The notes below the pieces were generated by a model that ran no database searches, was not told where the DNA came from, and saw only the letters and a list, made by a program, of their open reading frames with translations. Both the position numbers and the translations under genes were made by a program. A DNA stretch of 64,000 nt, from assembly GCF_002078875.1 (NCBI RefSeq), contig NC_034409.1:105877250-105941249 (forward strand). The letters are read 5' to 3'. Source of the stretch: Numida meleagris (taxonomy: Eukaryota > Chordata > Aves > Galliformes > Numididae). Positions 39,092-51,128 of this stretch are shown here, one piece after another (position 1 is the first letter of the stretch; every line of letters starts with the position of its first letter).

Positions 39092-39096
39092 CTATC
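39092..39096. repeat. target-site duplication, right copy (CTATC)
   Basis: Exact match to 38561-38565. Together they bracket the solo LTR. Confidence 0.9.
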
Positions 39097-40265
39097 GCAA
39101 ATCCTTGATCCCCAGGCACTTTGGCAAGTGCTTTTGCAGGAAAGTAGTTTGATCCCATTCCTGCTCCTTCCTCCGTTCCCTGTTGGTTAGGACAGCCATG
39201 TAGGCTGCAGTGGATCATGCAGATCCTCTTACAGATCTTAGCAGTGTCTGCTTTGCAAGCAATAGCCTCCAGGTATAGCACAGGGAGAGCGTTTGGGTCA
39301 GCAAAGGGATCCCTGGACTATATGCGGACAGAATCCATGGTGGCTCTCCCCGATCCCTCCAGCCCCAAGTAGGGTGAGCTCCAGGTGCTCCAGAACAAAG
39401 CAGAAGCTAAATGGACATTCTCAAGACAACAGCTTCAAATTTCATCCTTAATGGATCTGGGCTCATCCTCATGGTCAGATCTCTACATTATAGGTGCCCG
39501 AAGGAGTAACCTGCAACTGAGAGCTGGAGTTGTAACTAAGGCAGATTTTCCCACAGGCCCGAACAGCAGTAAGATATCCAACACTCAGCAGCTTTCAGCT
39601 CTGCCCATTACTCAAACCTGGCCCATTCAAAGCACATTTCAAAGAAGGCTGTCGTCCTGGAAAGGTACTGAGCTGTTATAACTATCTGAACTTGGTTGCA
39701 GGGAGCGGAGCAGGGTGGGGAGTTTGTGATCCATTAACGACTCCAGAATCACTCAGCAGCAACACATCCTAGGGAGGCTGGGAGATATATGAGCTGCTTG
39801 TGAAAACAATTTTATTGTGAAAAGTGTTAAAGGCATCCTTTAAACTGCTCCTCCTTGGCAGGTTTTATTGGCAATTCATTTCTGTCACACCTCAGGTCAA
39901 GCTACTGTTGATCTTGCAACAATTTTTTAAAAAACATGTTTTCATTTAATTGGTGTCTCAAAGATTGTTTTGAATCCTATGTACGCCCAGTGACTGGCTG
40001 TCTGGATCCTCTTCCAAGTTGGCCTCCACAGCAAAATGTGAAATTTAAAAGCACTTTGCTTCATATAACTGCAATTGCTAAAGGACCACTGCCACACACT
40101 GGCAAAATTGGAAATCTATATTTTTCTAACATCCTGCTGACATTTTTTTATCCATCATCCTTGATTCCCAAACATTTGTGTGGAAACAAAATTCCTCTTT
40201 TCCAACCAGATTTCTCTCTTTCACAAGTCTAATCAGAGATGATGCATAACCTGCTCCGCAGGTGG
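39097..40265. other. unannotated DNA
   Basis: Unique sequence between the solo LTR and the next CR1. Frames up to 98 codons are unremarkable, and no other repeat is recognised. Confidence 0.5.
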
Positions 40266-41005
40266 CACCTACTACCAATATTGCCCGCTAACCATCTCCC
40301 CCAGTGCCACATCCACATGGTTCTTGAACACATCCAGGGACGGTGACTCTACCACCTCCCTGGGCAGCCTGTGCCACTACCTCACCGCTCTTTCTGAGAA
40401 GTAATTTCTCCTGATATCTAAACTGAACCTCTTCTGACACAGTTTGAGGCCATTCCCTCTCATCCACTCACTAGTTACACAGGAAAAGAGGCTGACCCCC
40501 GCCTCGCCACAACGTCTTTTCAGGTGGCTGTAGAGAGCGATAAGGTCCCCCCTGAGCCTCCTCTTCTCCAGACTAAACAACCACAGTTCCCTCAGCTGCT
40601 CCCCATCAGACTTGTGCTCCAGACCCCTCACAGCTTCATTGCCCTTCTCTGGACATGCTCCAGGGCCTCAGTGTCTTTCTTGTAGTGAAGAGCCCCAAAC
40701 TGAACATGGTACTCAAGGTGCAGCCTCACCAGGGCTGAGTACAGAGGGACAATCACCTCCCTGCTCCTACTGGCTGCACTATTTCTGATAAAAGCCAGGA
40801 TGCTATTGGCCTTCTTGACCACCTGGGCACACTGCTGGCTTGTGTTCAGCCAGCTGTCAGCTAACACTCCAGATCCGTTTCTTCTGTGCAGCTTTCCAGC
40901 CACTCTGCCCCAAGCCTGTAGTGAGGCATGGGGTTGTTGTGACCAAAGTGCAGAACACTTGGTCTTGTTGAACTTCATCCCACTGGCCTCAGCCCAGCTA
41001 TCCAG
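40266..41005 (-). mobile_element. CR1 LINE, ORF2 C-terminal part, reverse strand, 3' truncated
   Basis: On the - strand the frame beginning at 40978 reads [35 protein letters not shown] and [20 protein letters not shown], the C-terminal part of CR1 ORF2. After one frameshift it continues as [20 protein letters not shown] and [15 protein letters not shown]. It then enters the 3' UTR but stops at the counterpart of 'gggcaatattggtggtag'. The last ~65 bp and the octamer tail, present in relatives at 56168-56745 and 61246-62541, are absent. It is thus truncated at both ends, which is unusual for CR1. Confidence 0.95.
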
Positions 41006-43250
41006 TTATGGGAGGAATGCTGGGGCCAGCAGGAGGAGAGGGCTGGTCACAGCACAATGAGCTGAGCATTTGTACATAAACATTCTTGTAATAAATTGGC
41101 AAAGGATGGCCAATTCCTAAGAGGAGTGCTGACTGTAGTGGGTCTCTGAATTTGTGGAGCTCTCTGGGTGAGCAGATGAGGGCCTTCCATGTTTCATCAG
41201 ACCCTGAGCAAGTCCTGGTGCCGTACCTCAAGGACAACCCCAGTTCAAGGGTAGCTTGTTCCAGAAATCTCCCCCAGGCTTTCAGTGCTGTCTCTGCATG
41301 ACTGTTCCTGAGAATGTGATTAAACTTGTCTTGAAAGAGACGTTAACACAGGTTGGCAAGAATAACATCACTTGAGCTTTGGGTTCAGCTGGTGCCAACA
41401 CTTCTCAGGCATTAGAGAAGGCCAAATCCTACAGCGATTACTGGCACAGATGGGTGGGGCCGAGGTTTCTCTTCAGTGCCCCAGCTCCATCATTTTGTTC
41501 TTCCAGCTGAGTGCTAGCAGTGACACTGCAGCCTAATGCACAGATCTGAGGAGAGAGTTCTGCTCTCTTTTTTATTAGCTCTGGCAAATGACTTACAGTC
41601 ATGATTACAGAAGTTCATTTAAATTGCTTTTCTTGTTATCCTGGGGTTTGTCTTGTTTACAGGATAATTTTTTGCTCTATCAGTTTTCTAGCCAGACTTT
41701 TTCCTTCCCTGAAATTCATGACATTTCTTCTTGCTTGGTAAGAGTTCCTCAGAGCTGTCGGCTCAGTGCTGTGGTCTGCAGCAGAAGTTTTGTCAAAGCC
41801 TAGAGGAAGTTAGTAGGACTGCAGTGGAATGGAGATTAATTTTGAAATATTAACAATTTGGCTTCTATTTTGAAACATCTTCAGTTGTGTTCTGTAGTAA
41901 CCCTGGAATTATTTTTGTTATCCACCGACAGCCTATATGAAGCTTACACCTCTTGTTAGACCTGCTTGGGAGATACTTCATCTGATTTTTAAAAGCATTT
42001 ACAAGATATTGGGTTTCTTATATTCTCTACAAACACTGGTCAAACAGAACTGCTTAGAGAGGTGCCTGCTTCTCAGATAGAAGATGTTTCTTCCTCTGTT
42101 GCTGAACATCAACAACTATTCAGCGGTGTTGTTGACAAGGAGAAAAGCTGATGGGAAGAGCAGTTTCAGAAGACGTTATTATGCTCCAAGAACTCCAGCT
42201 TAGCAGAGTCAGAGCCTCCTTGTGCATCCCTGTCTTCCTGGTTCACTACAAAATAACTTTCATTGCACATGGAATGAACACCTTAAAAAAAATAGCAGGT
42301 AATGCTTCTATTAGTTACTCTAAAGCCTTGCAGTGGTGGGAATTTATTTTGTTTGACTAAGAAATCTCTGCTACCAACATGGTTTCAACCTTCTTTCTTT
42401 TTAACATTTCTCACCTCTAACGCCCCAGCTCTGCTGACTTGAAACTCACCTGCCACTACTCATTCGTAAACACATCCCCCAAACTGAAGCTGATGCTGTA
42501 AGACATGCTAAATGGTCACATTAAACTTTTGTCTAATAATTGTGGTCAGTTATAGCTGCTGTGTTGTTGTTGTTGTTGTTGTTGCAGCATTTTAATGACA
42601 GCAAAAACCTTAATATAGAATCAACCCTTCAAGCATACAAAAGATTTGCTTTTGTACATCTTATACTGCTCACCATGCCTGCAATATATATTGGCAAAGC
42701 ATTTCTGCCAGTGTGCACTGCCTGCGTGAAAAGGGTTGGGCTGTGTAGTTACTCAGGCAGAACTTTTACGTCTAAACCATGTCCAAAACCCTTAGCCCCC
42801 ATAATTACTTGGTAGAGGCAGCAGAGCTTGTGTATCTGAATTATGTGAGTGGGTGCATCAGAAACAGGTCAAGAATGGAGGCTACTTCTCCCCTCTGAAT
42901 TTAGTAATTTCAAGTGGGTACTCAATATATTTCTGCAGCATTCATTAAGTAAAATAGCACTCTTTTGCTGAAGACTATAATATTCCTACTTGATTTTTTC
43001 CTCTTTTATTGGAAAGGTGGGGGTGGAAAGAAGCAGGTTCCTCTTTTATGAAATGTAGAGCCTTCAGGTGTTGCTGTTCCAAGTGTCAAACATTCTCTGT
43101 GAGCCTTTAAAAGGAGAGGCTGCTGCACACTTTTTCACTACATCTTGTTTGTACCGAGATTTCTAGGAGTTCAGTCTCCTTTTGTAGTAAGCATTCCTTA
43201 CTTCTTTTTAGAATAATTTTAGTTGAAAGCTTTTCTTTTACAGAAGCATA
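41006..43250. other. unannotated DNA
   Basis: Nothing recognised apart from a (GTT)7 microsatellite at 42563-42583. Frames of 60-91 codons are not convincing. Confidence 0.5.
42563..42583. repeat. (GTT)7 microsatellite
   Basis: Seven perfect GTT units followed by GCAG. Confidence 0.95.
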
Positions 43251-43513
43251 CAGAATCATATAATCACAGAATGGTTTGGGTTCGAAGGGACCTTAAAGAT
43301 CTTCTGGTTCCAACCATCTACCATGGCAGGGACATCACCTGCTAGATCAGGCTATCAGGCTGCCCAGGGGCTCATCTAACCTGGCCATGAACACCTCCAG
43401 GTATGAGATATCCACAGCTTCTCTGGCAATCTGTTCCCCAGTAACCTGCCTCAGCACCCTCTGAGTAAAGAATTTCTTCCTGATGTCTAATTTAAACCCC
43501 CTCTCTTTTAAGT
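43251..43513 (-). mobile_element. CR1 LINE 3' end, reverse strand
   Basis: It starts with the reverse-complement tail CAGAATCATATAATCACAG and 'atggtttgggttcgaaggg'. It continues through 'tgctagatcaggctatcagg', 'gaacacctccaggtatgag', 'ccacagcttctctggcaatc' and 'taaagaatttcttcctgatg', the usual 3' UTR and ORF2 end of a widespread avian CR1 subfamily. It fades out after 'ctctcttttaag'. Truncated 5', no intact coding part. Confidence 0.93.
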
Positions 43514-46500
43514 TTTCTTTCATTTTTCATCAGCTTTTGATACAATGTAATTGGCTGCTTAATAATTAATTAGATCTATGTAGTATTTTAAATAATTATA
43601 TATATAGTACACTTACTTTGGAAAGCCTTTTAACCTCAGCAGTCAACAGATCAGTGAACAGTTAGCCATGGTGCATCAATGTACTGGGGCCCGATTTCCT
43701 TCAGTAGCTCAGACTGCATTTAGTGCAGCCAGGATGACAGTGAGAGATGTCCATAAAACCCAAAGGACTTTGCCCTCAAAACAATCTCAGACCAAGCACA
43801 AACAGCCTGACTGGGAGAAGTGGTGAGCCTGTCCATATTTTTCTTGCTCTGGAAGAGATGGCAGTGAGTACCAGTGGACCATTCAGAACTTGCAGTGTCT
43901 GAGGTTCTTCGATAAGGAGAATGTCAGTGTGCCTGAGAAGCCTTCTGATTTGGGTTTTTCAGGTGACATTCACTGGGAAACATTTTCAATACTTATCCAC
44001 CTGCCAAAATGTCTAGACTCTTTTTGCAGGTGAAAGGACCCAACACAGGCTTTCCTAGTGGCTTTACTCTTTGGGTTTTGTTGTTGCCCTCTTCTGTATT
44101 TCTCAATAAATTGGTCCAAATTTACGAGTGCTGATGGATGGGTGCCTGCCAAAGATGCTCCTACACTCAGCTTTTCATAAACCTGTAAAATCCCAAAGCC
44201 TGCAATAAGCTGTTGGGGAAGCCACTCAGTATACAGGGTGGAGGAACAAGGCTGACTGCATGGCTGAGCATCCTTTTCCCAACTCTTGCCACTGTCCTGT
44301 GCTGCCTCTGCTGTCCACTTGCCCTTTTTGTAGTTTCACCCTCTTACAGCATCCACTTTTCCTACAAATCTCAGAAATTCTCTTGTCTATATATTCAGAA
44401 GATACTAAAATGCCAAATAAAAGATGATTGCAGCTACATGCTGTGCTAGGACAATCCTTGGCATGTCTTGAGGCATTTTTATAGCTGAATTTTAATTTAC
44501 TATATCAAAAGCTGTTTGAAGCAGAAAGTACATTTGCCCTTGCTTCTCATCCCAGCACCAAACACAATACGAGTCTTTGTATGTGAGGGTTGTGCAGAAC
44601 ACAGGAGCTCTCGCCTCCTGGTTTTGCAACCGGCTCTCCATACCCCGCTGGAGAAGAGGCCCCAGAGTTGGCTGCAGCTCTCATAGCTTGGCCGGAGTGT
44701 CCCAGCATGTTTTTCAGCTCTGCATCTTCTCTCTGTCCTCTGTGGCCTCAGTCAGCCCTTGTACAAATGGGTTCTCACTCCAGCTAGAGCAGGAATGAGC
44801 AATCCCCAGGACAGAAACCAATGGGTCAATGCAAGCCTCATTCAAGCTTTCATTCGTGCAAGCCATTCACTCATGCAAGCCTTCATTCAAATGAGACTGT
44901 CTCCTTGAGAGAGGAGGTATTTGCATAAAGCTCTTCTTAGGAAGGGGCTTATTTCTTTGTTACTTTTAAATTTCTGATGCTTTGAGATGCAGTTTTTTGG
45001 AGTGACTGCAGGACCACCTTTCATCCTGGCATGCTGTTGTGTGATGTTTGGAGGAGCTGCTTGCTTTTATTAGCCCACTATTTGTAACTTATCTGCAGAA
45101 ATGAGTCCTCCATAGCCAACCTCAAAAGAAAAATATTATCCTCTGGAAACAGAGATGGTCTCGGGACTTTATGTCTGTTTACAGCAGACAGATCAAATGC
45201 ATAAATTAAAAGGGTAGGTAGAGGTTCTGAAAAGTTTAAGCCAGCCAGGGAACTGGCACAGTACACTATGTACATTTATTAGGGATAGGGTTTTTTTTTT
45301 TAATGGGAAACATTGCTTTTTCATGTCTGACTTTTGCAGTTCCAGTAAGATATAAAGTTGCATGTGAAGCTGGTGGGAACACCATGACACCCCTCTGTGA
45401 CAACTGGCTCCCTGGTACAAGACCTTGGCATTCAGAGACAGCAGAGGGGAAATCCTGGATCAGGACTGAGAGCTGAATGAAAGCACAGCTAATAGCTGGA
45501 AGATTTAAATGCTGTGGATAGGAAGTGCGTCTCCGAAAGACCCTCATGGGCCTTTATTTGAAGGAGATAGCACTAGAGGTGGCAGCAGTGGAGGGTCATC
45601 TGGGGTTTTTGCCCTCTGTTTCTAGCGTAAGCCTACTTTCTGCCCTCAGGTACCCCAGAGGATAATCCAGGCTGGAGGTCAATGCATATTGCCTTCAGCA
45701 TTGGTGCTCTCCAGGCTGGTGAGAGCATGCCGAGCAGCCGAGGTCCTGTGCTGGGAGCCAGCCGTGTTTCCACTTGCAGCCACAGGCTAAATGGAAACCA
45801 GACGGGAACTTCTCCAGCCCCACAGGGCTCGCCTTCCACAAGGTCTGCTATTAATTAAGGCTGAAGGGGAGGTTCTGAATAACTCCTTTGTGGAACAGAA
45901 TACAGAATACACACAGTCAAAACCCAGCTGACAAACACAACAAAACTGACTTCATGGTTTCTTATGAGAAAACCATTAATGGCTGGAGAAATGAAGAAAC
46001 ACTTTGTTCAAGTCACTAGTGTGAATGCAGCATATTCAGATTACAAAGCCATCCTGCCCTGCTATAATAAATATCATATAGCTTTATCCATGGGTGACCA
46101 GGTATATAAAAGCCAGTAATAACACATTAGGTTTCAAGTTAGCATACAGTACCTACTATTACATTTTCACAGAGCTCACTCACAGAAAGGGTCAGTGCTT
46201 CAACATCATCCAGTGCTTCCAACTCAGCAAACACTGATGGGGAGGTCACTCAATACCCGCACAGCCCTGGCTGGCCTTCAGTTCTTTGTTCTTGCTCTCC
46301 CCTTGTGTCAGTGCTCAAGGGAGAGGGAGGCTACGCGCTAAAAGGTTTAATAAATAAATATCTCCTCCACCTCTGTGACATGTCATCTTCTTTTCCAATT
46401 TGGTGTACATTAGAGTCTAATGATGAGTAGTGACATGTTGCTCAAACAGTCAGGCGGGAAGAAAAAGAAAAAAAAAAAGATTATACTCAGGGAAACATTT

Positions 46501-46676
46501 AGAGTCTCCAGACCGCATTCACGGTGGATTTTGATGGTGTTGCTATGTGGCAGGTCAGAGCAAAGGCTGAAGCAAACTTCTCTCCCTCTACAGGCTGCAG
46601 AAGCTGTACTCACCATGTTTTACTTACTGCCAGCACTCAAAAGCATCTCAGAGGTGTCCAAGCCTGGTTGTCTCAA
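43514..46676. other. unannotated DNA
   Basis: Unique sequence. It holds an imperfect tandem array with three TGCAAGCC motifs (44830-44891), an (AAAT)n tract near 46349-46360 and a run of nine or ten A near 46470. No reading frame is convincing. Confidence 0.5.
44830..44891. repeat. imperfect tandem repeat with TGCAAGCC units
   Basis: TGCAAGCC begins at 44830, 44857 and 44874, each copy followed by CATTCA-like wording. Unit lengths are 27 and 17 bp, a small degenerate minisatellite. Confidence 0.75.
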
Positions 46677-47085
46677 AGAATCATAGAATCATTAAGGTTG
46701 GAAAAGACCACTAAGATCACCTAGTCCAACTGTCCACCTACCACCCATAATGTGGACTAAGCCACATCCCTCAGTGCCACATCCACATGGTTCTTGAACA
46801 TCTCTGGGCCCAGTGATTCCACCACCTCCCTGGGCAGTCTATTCCAATGCATCACCACTCCTTTTGAGAAGAAATTTTTCCTAATATCCAGCCTGAACCT
46901 CCCCTAGCACAACTTGAGGACATTGCCTCTTGTCCTGTTGCTGTTACCTGGGAGAAGAAGTTGACCCCCACCTTGCCACAACCTCCTTTCAGGTGGTTGT
47001 AGAGAGAGATAAGTCTCCCCTGAGCTTCCTCTTTCCCAGACTGAGCAATCCCAGATCCCTCAGCTAATCCTCATAAGACATGTTT
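46677..47085 (-). mobile_element. CR1 LINE 3' end, reverse strand
   Basis: The + strand begins AGAATCATAGAATCATTAAGG, then gives the 3' UTR ('ctagtccaactgtccaccta', 'cagtgccacatccacatgg', 'ccacctccctgggcagtct') and the reverse complement of the ORF2 C-terminus ('gagaagaaatttttcctaat', 'ccttgccacaacctcctttc'). The tail is intact and the 5' end truncated near 47085. Same 3'-end type as the copies at 50870, 53328, 56168 and 61246. Confidence 0.95.
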
Positions 47086-50000
47086 CCTAGTGTGGACAAC
47101 TCTTGCAAAGGCTGGTTAGCCACTCTCCGTGATGCTTGTGAACCTGGCAGTGCTGGTGCACCCAGGGCCACCCTTAAGTCAATCTATGAAGCACAGATCC
47201 AGAAGGTCCTGGTTTGGTCTCGTGCCGCATTCTCCCTTCAGGCATTAGAACCTGAATCCCCTGAAGTTAGCAAACATCTTTCTGTCTGCACCAACCTCTC
47301 AGCTCTGTCTGGAGGTTCCTCTCCTACGCTGCAGGTGAGTGAGTTGTAGATGAGACTGCAAAACGCATTTGAGGTCTTTGAGGTCTGTTCTAACCTGGGA
47401 ACCCAAGCCGCTTGTGGAAAAAGGCTGCCACCATGCCAAGCCAGCATTACAGGCGTAAATCGGGATATTTTTCTGTAATATAACTGTTAACATCCAGAAA
47501 CAGTAATTTCTAACCTTTTGTCACAATCCCCAAAAGAAAGAAATTCAGATCAACTCACAGTACACATAAGGTTTCCAGAAAAACAGCACCTTATTTTCTC
47601 CCTGATTTCGCAGCAGTTATAATTGACTGTCCATGTTTGTCTCCATCATTGTGAAGATTTTCATGGATCAAAGCATGCCAACTGGAATGAGAAATAATTG
47701 TTTTACCTCCAGAATGCAAAAAGAACTAACTACAAAATAAATCAGGAATTCCTGCTTCTACCTAATGGACAATGGATATCTTATTTCACCTTTACCAGCT
47801 CTCAGAAGCCTGAAATACTCAAATGCTGAGGTGTGCAAATTCAGCAACAGTTTCTATGGGCTGTATTGCAAACTACTTAGTCACTCCACAACAAATCCTC
47901 TTTACAGACTTATGATCTGGGTTGATGGTTAATGTTTCACAATTGTTATCCAACAACTTCAAGCATGAGGTTCGTCCTACCTCTTTACCTTGCTTGTCCT
48001 GTCACTTACAAGACTAACTGTTCTCAGGCCCATGAACAAGAAGATGTTTGAACCATTATTTTGGTAAGGAAGATGTGCTGAAAGTAACCGTGACCATGCA
48101 TCATAAGCTTTCCAGACAAAAAGCTGGCTCAGCATCTCAGATTTGGCCTACTAAGATCAGGAGACCACGTCAGATCCACCACTGTTGCTGCAGTTCAGTA
48201 CTCACCTGCCCACAAGGCTCTGCACTCTTTTCTGATGGGTGCGCAGAGATCTTCTCTTCACACCTGGCAGGAAGTGGATTCTCCTTCTCTCTCCCTCATT
48301 TCAAATGTGTGATCATAAAATTTGTGGTTTATACATAGGTACAGATCAGCTACTGCCCTCCTCCATGAGATGCTATAGAGACAAGGATCTTTTTTACAGA
48401 CACCAATCTCAAAAACAACTGGGAATGCTAAAACAAGTCTTGCCACATTTGGATTTTCAGTGCTCTTCTCTCCTGGCTTCTCAGACTCTTCTGCTGAGAG
48501 AACATACAGTTTTATTCAAAAAGATGACCTGGACAGTATGAGTAGGGATTACTGCAGAGAACTGAAAGACCTGACTTTTTCCTCCCCCAAAATCTCTACT
48601 ATATTATTTGGTACACAGGTGGCCTTAGAAAGACTTCTCACTACAAGCCCTTCATGATTTTAGGTAACTAATTAGAAATATTGAAGATGACGTCAAGTTT
48701 CCTCTTAAGATAAGATAAGAACTTGAAAGGGACCACTGAAGGGCTGAACAGGGTAATCACCCAGACCAAAAAAACACACTTCCAAGTGAACACAAGCACC
48801 CATGGTTTTCACTCTCCTCCTCTCAGTAATGCAAGCATGGTCTTTAGGTCATTTAACACGGATGGTTACAGCTCCCAGCTGTGCACTAAGTGGGACTGTG
48901 GCAGGGCAACTGGCACCCCTCTAAATGTGTAACACTTTATTTCAGTGACTTGCCTCCTCAAGCACTTACTCAAGTTGCAATTAATTTAGTGCACACATTT
49001 CCTCTTCCTAAGATTTCTCTTGTTTCTTCACAACTGTCAGAACTCCCCTTCTTCCTCTTGGTTATTTTTGGTCTGCATTTCACACCATGGCTTTCTGCTT
49101 TCATCCGTAGGATGAGCTACCTGTTCTTCCAGTCCAGCTACTTCTTTAGGCCCTTCAGGAAACACTAAGGAGCAGGTTGTTTCTTCTCACTCCACTTCAG
49201 CCAAACCACAGGCTACTTTTTAAATATCCGCTCTGGTGACCACAACGCTGCAGGAGCTGTCTTCCTCCTGGCTCTGATCCCAGCTCCCTTTGAGTAGATC
49301 ATCACATCAGCCTAACCTACTGAATGCAAGGACCTACTTACTCAGCATTTTTACCTTGCCCTGTGATTTCTTGTACATGGTGTTATTCAACAGGACAAAT
49401 GCAGCCTTGAGTAGTACCAAAGAACCTGTCGTATTTGCACATTCAAAACTTTATTTTTTTTTCTGAATAGATCTTCTTCTAGCTGGATTGTATGTTTGAC
49501 AATCATGACAAAATAATCCAAGAGCAATATTTCTGCCTCTTTCCAAGTGATATCCATATATAAGATTTCTCACCAAGTCTTCTTCCAACTTGAAAGGATT
49601 AGCTGTGCTTGCTCTGTTCAAAGTTCACAGAATAGAAATTCATTTTGCCAAGAGAGACCAGCATGGAGCACTTTCCTCCAAAGAACTAATGGGACAGAGC
49701 TAGGAATGGATGGGAAAAGATGGCTATGAATAGAAATTAAATCCTGGGCTCAATTATGTCCTCCAATTACTACACTTAATGTAATTTGGACTTAGCTATA
49801 TAACAGATCGGTTGTCAACCACTTCATTAGGAAAAAAGTAATAAATATCACTTTGTCCGTATGTAAACCTCTATTTTTCCACTGAAGAGAGCATTTATTT
49901 CTACAGCCCATATTCTCCACAGAACCAGATAATGAAATTGAGATGGGGAAGAATGTAAAAATGTGATAGGTAGAAAAAAGAGAGAGTTCTTTCTCTGAGA

Positions 50001-50869
50001 AAGATACCACAAGATGCAGTAACCATTGCAAAAAATGAATAGCTGTGAACTGATAAATCATTTTACGTGGGTAGCTGTTGGATACTGAAACAAGACAAAA
50101 ATTTTGTGGAGAAAAGTGGTGGATAAGGGCTATCTTTTAAAGTCTTTGGTTTTGAGGTTATCAGCATAAGGTGCTTTAACAAAATTATGCTAAAAAAAGT
50201 GAAGGGGTGGTAAGAAGTTCCTCAAAATTGGTATCTTTTCTAGAATCTCAAACAAAAGATCACTTAACATTAGCACATGGGTTCATTGCGGCCATTGTGA
50301 CAGTCAAAGCTATAGTCATCAGACTGTTATTTCTCCATGTGTCATGTTCTTCCTTCACTGTTATTTTTTTTAAATGTAGGCCCACGCACAGATTTTGTCC
50401 AAAGCACTATTATAAATATTGTTTACATTTCTATACATCGAATGGTTTATTACAGCAATTTTGAGTGATTACAGCTCTGCACAAGAATTTTTCAATGTCA
50501 AAGCAAGAAGATAGTTGAAATTCTGCTTGAAAGCCATTTCTATTGCACACAGGGTATGAAAAGAAAAGGGTCATGTATTCTTAGCATTTTAATGATTTGA
50601 TAGAGTATTAAAGCTTAGGTTTGAACACACAACAAAGTACAATGAGTCTGTCCTTTGGAAGCCAAACAAAAGCCCAAGTTAGCTGCTGAAACCCCCACTT
50701 CAAGAGAGATAACAATGTTGTGAGAGGATCCAGCTGTTCACCAGACCTTCTTGTTCACTCTGTGGACATGACGGCTCTGCATCATCCAGAGAACCCAAGT
50801 GCCCATCCATGAAGAGCATTCGATCACCAGACCATTGCAGATGGCTATGGAAAACACCTCTAGGTGTTA
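47086..50869. other. unannotated AT-rich DNA
   Basis: Nothing recognised. Frames reach 100 codons (48239-48541) but overlap with others and resemble no family. Confidence 0.5.
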
Positions 50870-51128
50870 AGGACTAGAGGTAATGTCCTGAAGTTGCACC
50901 AGGAGAGGTTCAGATTGGATATTAGGAGAAATTTCTTCTCAGAAAGAGCGGTGAGGCAGTGGCATAGGCTGCCCAAGGAGGTGGTGGAGTCACTGTCCCT
51001 GGAGGTTTTTGAGAACTGCGTAGATGTGGCACTGAGGGACATGGTCAGTGAGCATGGTGGGGGTGGGCTGATAGTTGGACTAGTTGATCTTAGAGGTCTT
51101 TTCCAACCTCTATGAATCCATGATTCTC
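50870..51128 (+). mobile_element. CR1 LINE 3' end with intact C-terminal codons
   Basis: The end of ORF2 is readable in one frame: [55 protein letters not shown]. The 3' UTR 'gttggactagttgatcttag' and a degraded octamer tail (ATGAATCCATGATTC) follow. 5' truncated. Confidence 0.95.

Noticed and set aside
39097..40265. Internal retroviral sequence to the right of the LTR
   Set aside because: Identical 5-bp duplications on both sides of a single LTR show a solo element, and no gag, pol or env-like frame is present nearby.
42563..42587. (GTT)7 followed by GCAG as a splice acceptor
   Set aside because: The apparent pyrimidine/T-rich tract is a microsatellite and no supported coding frame follows.
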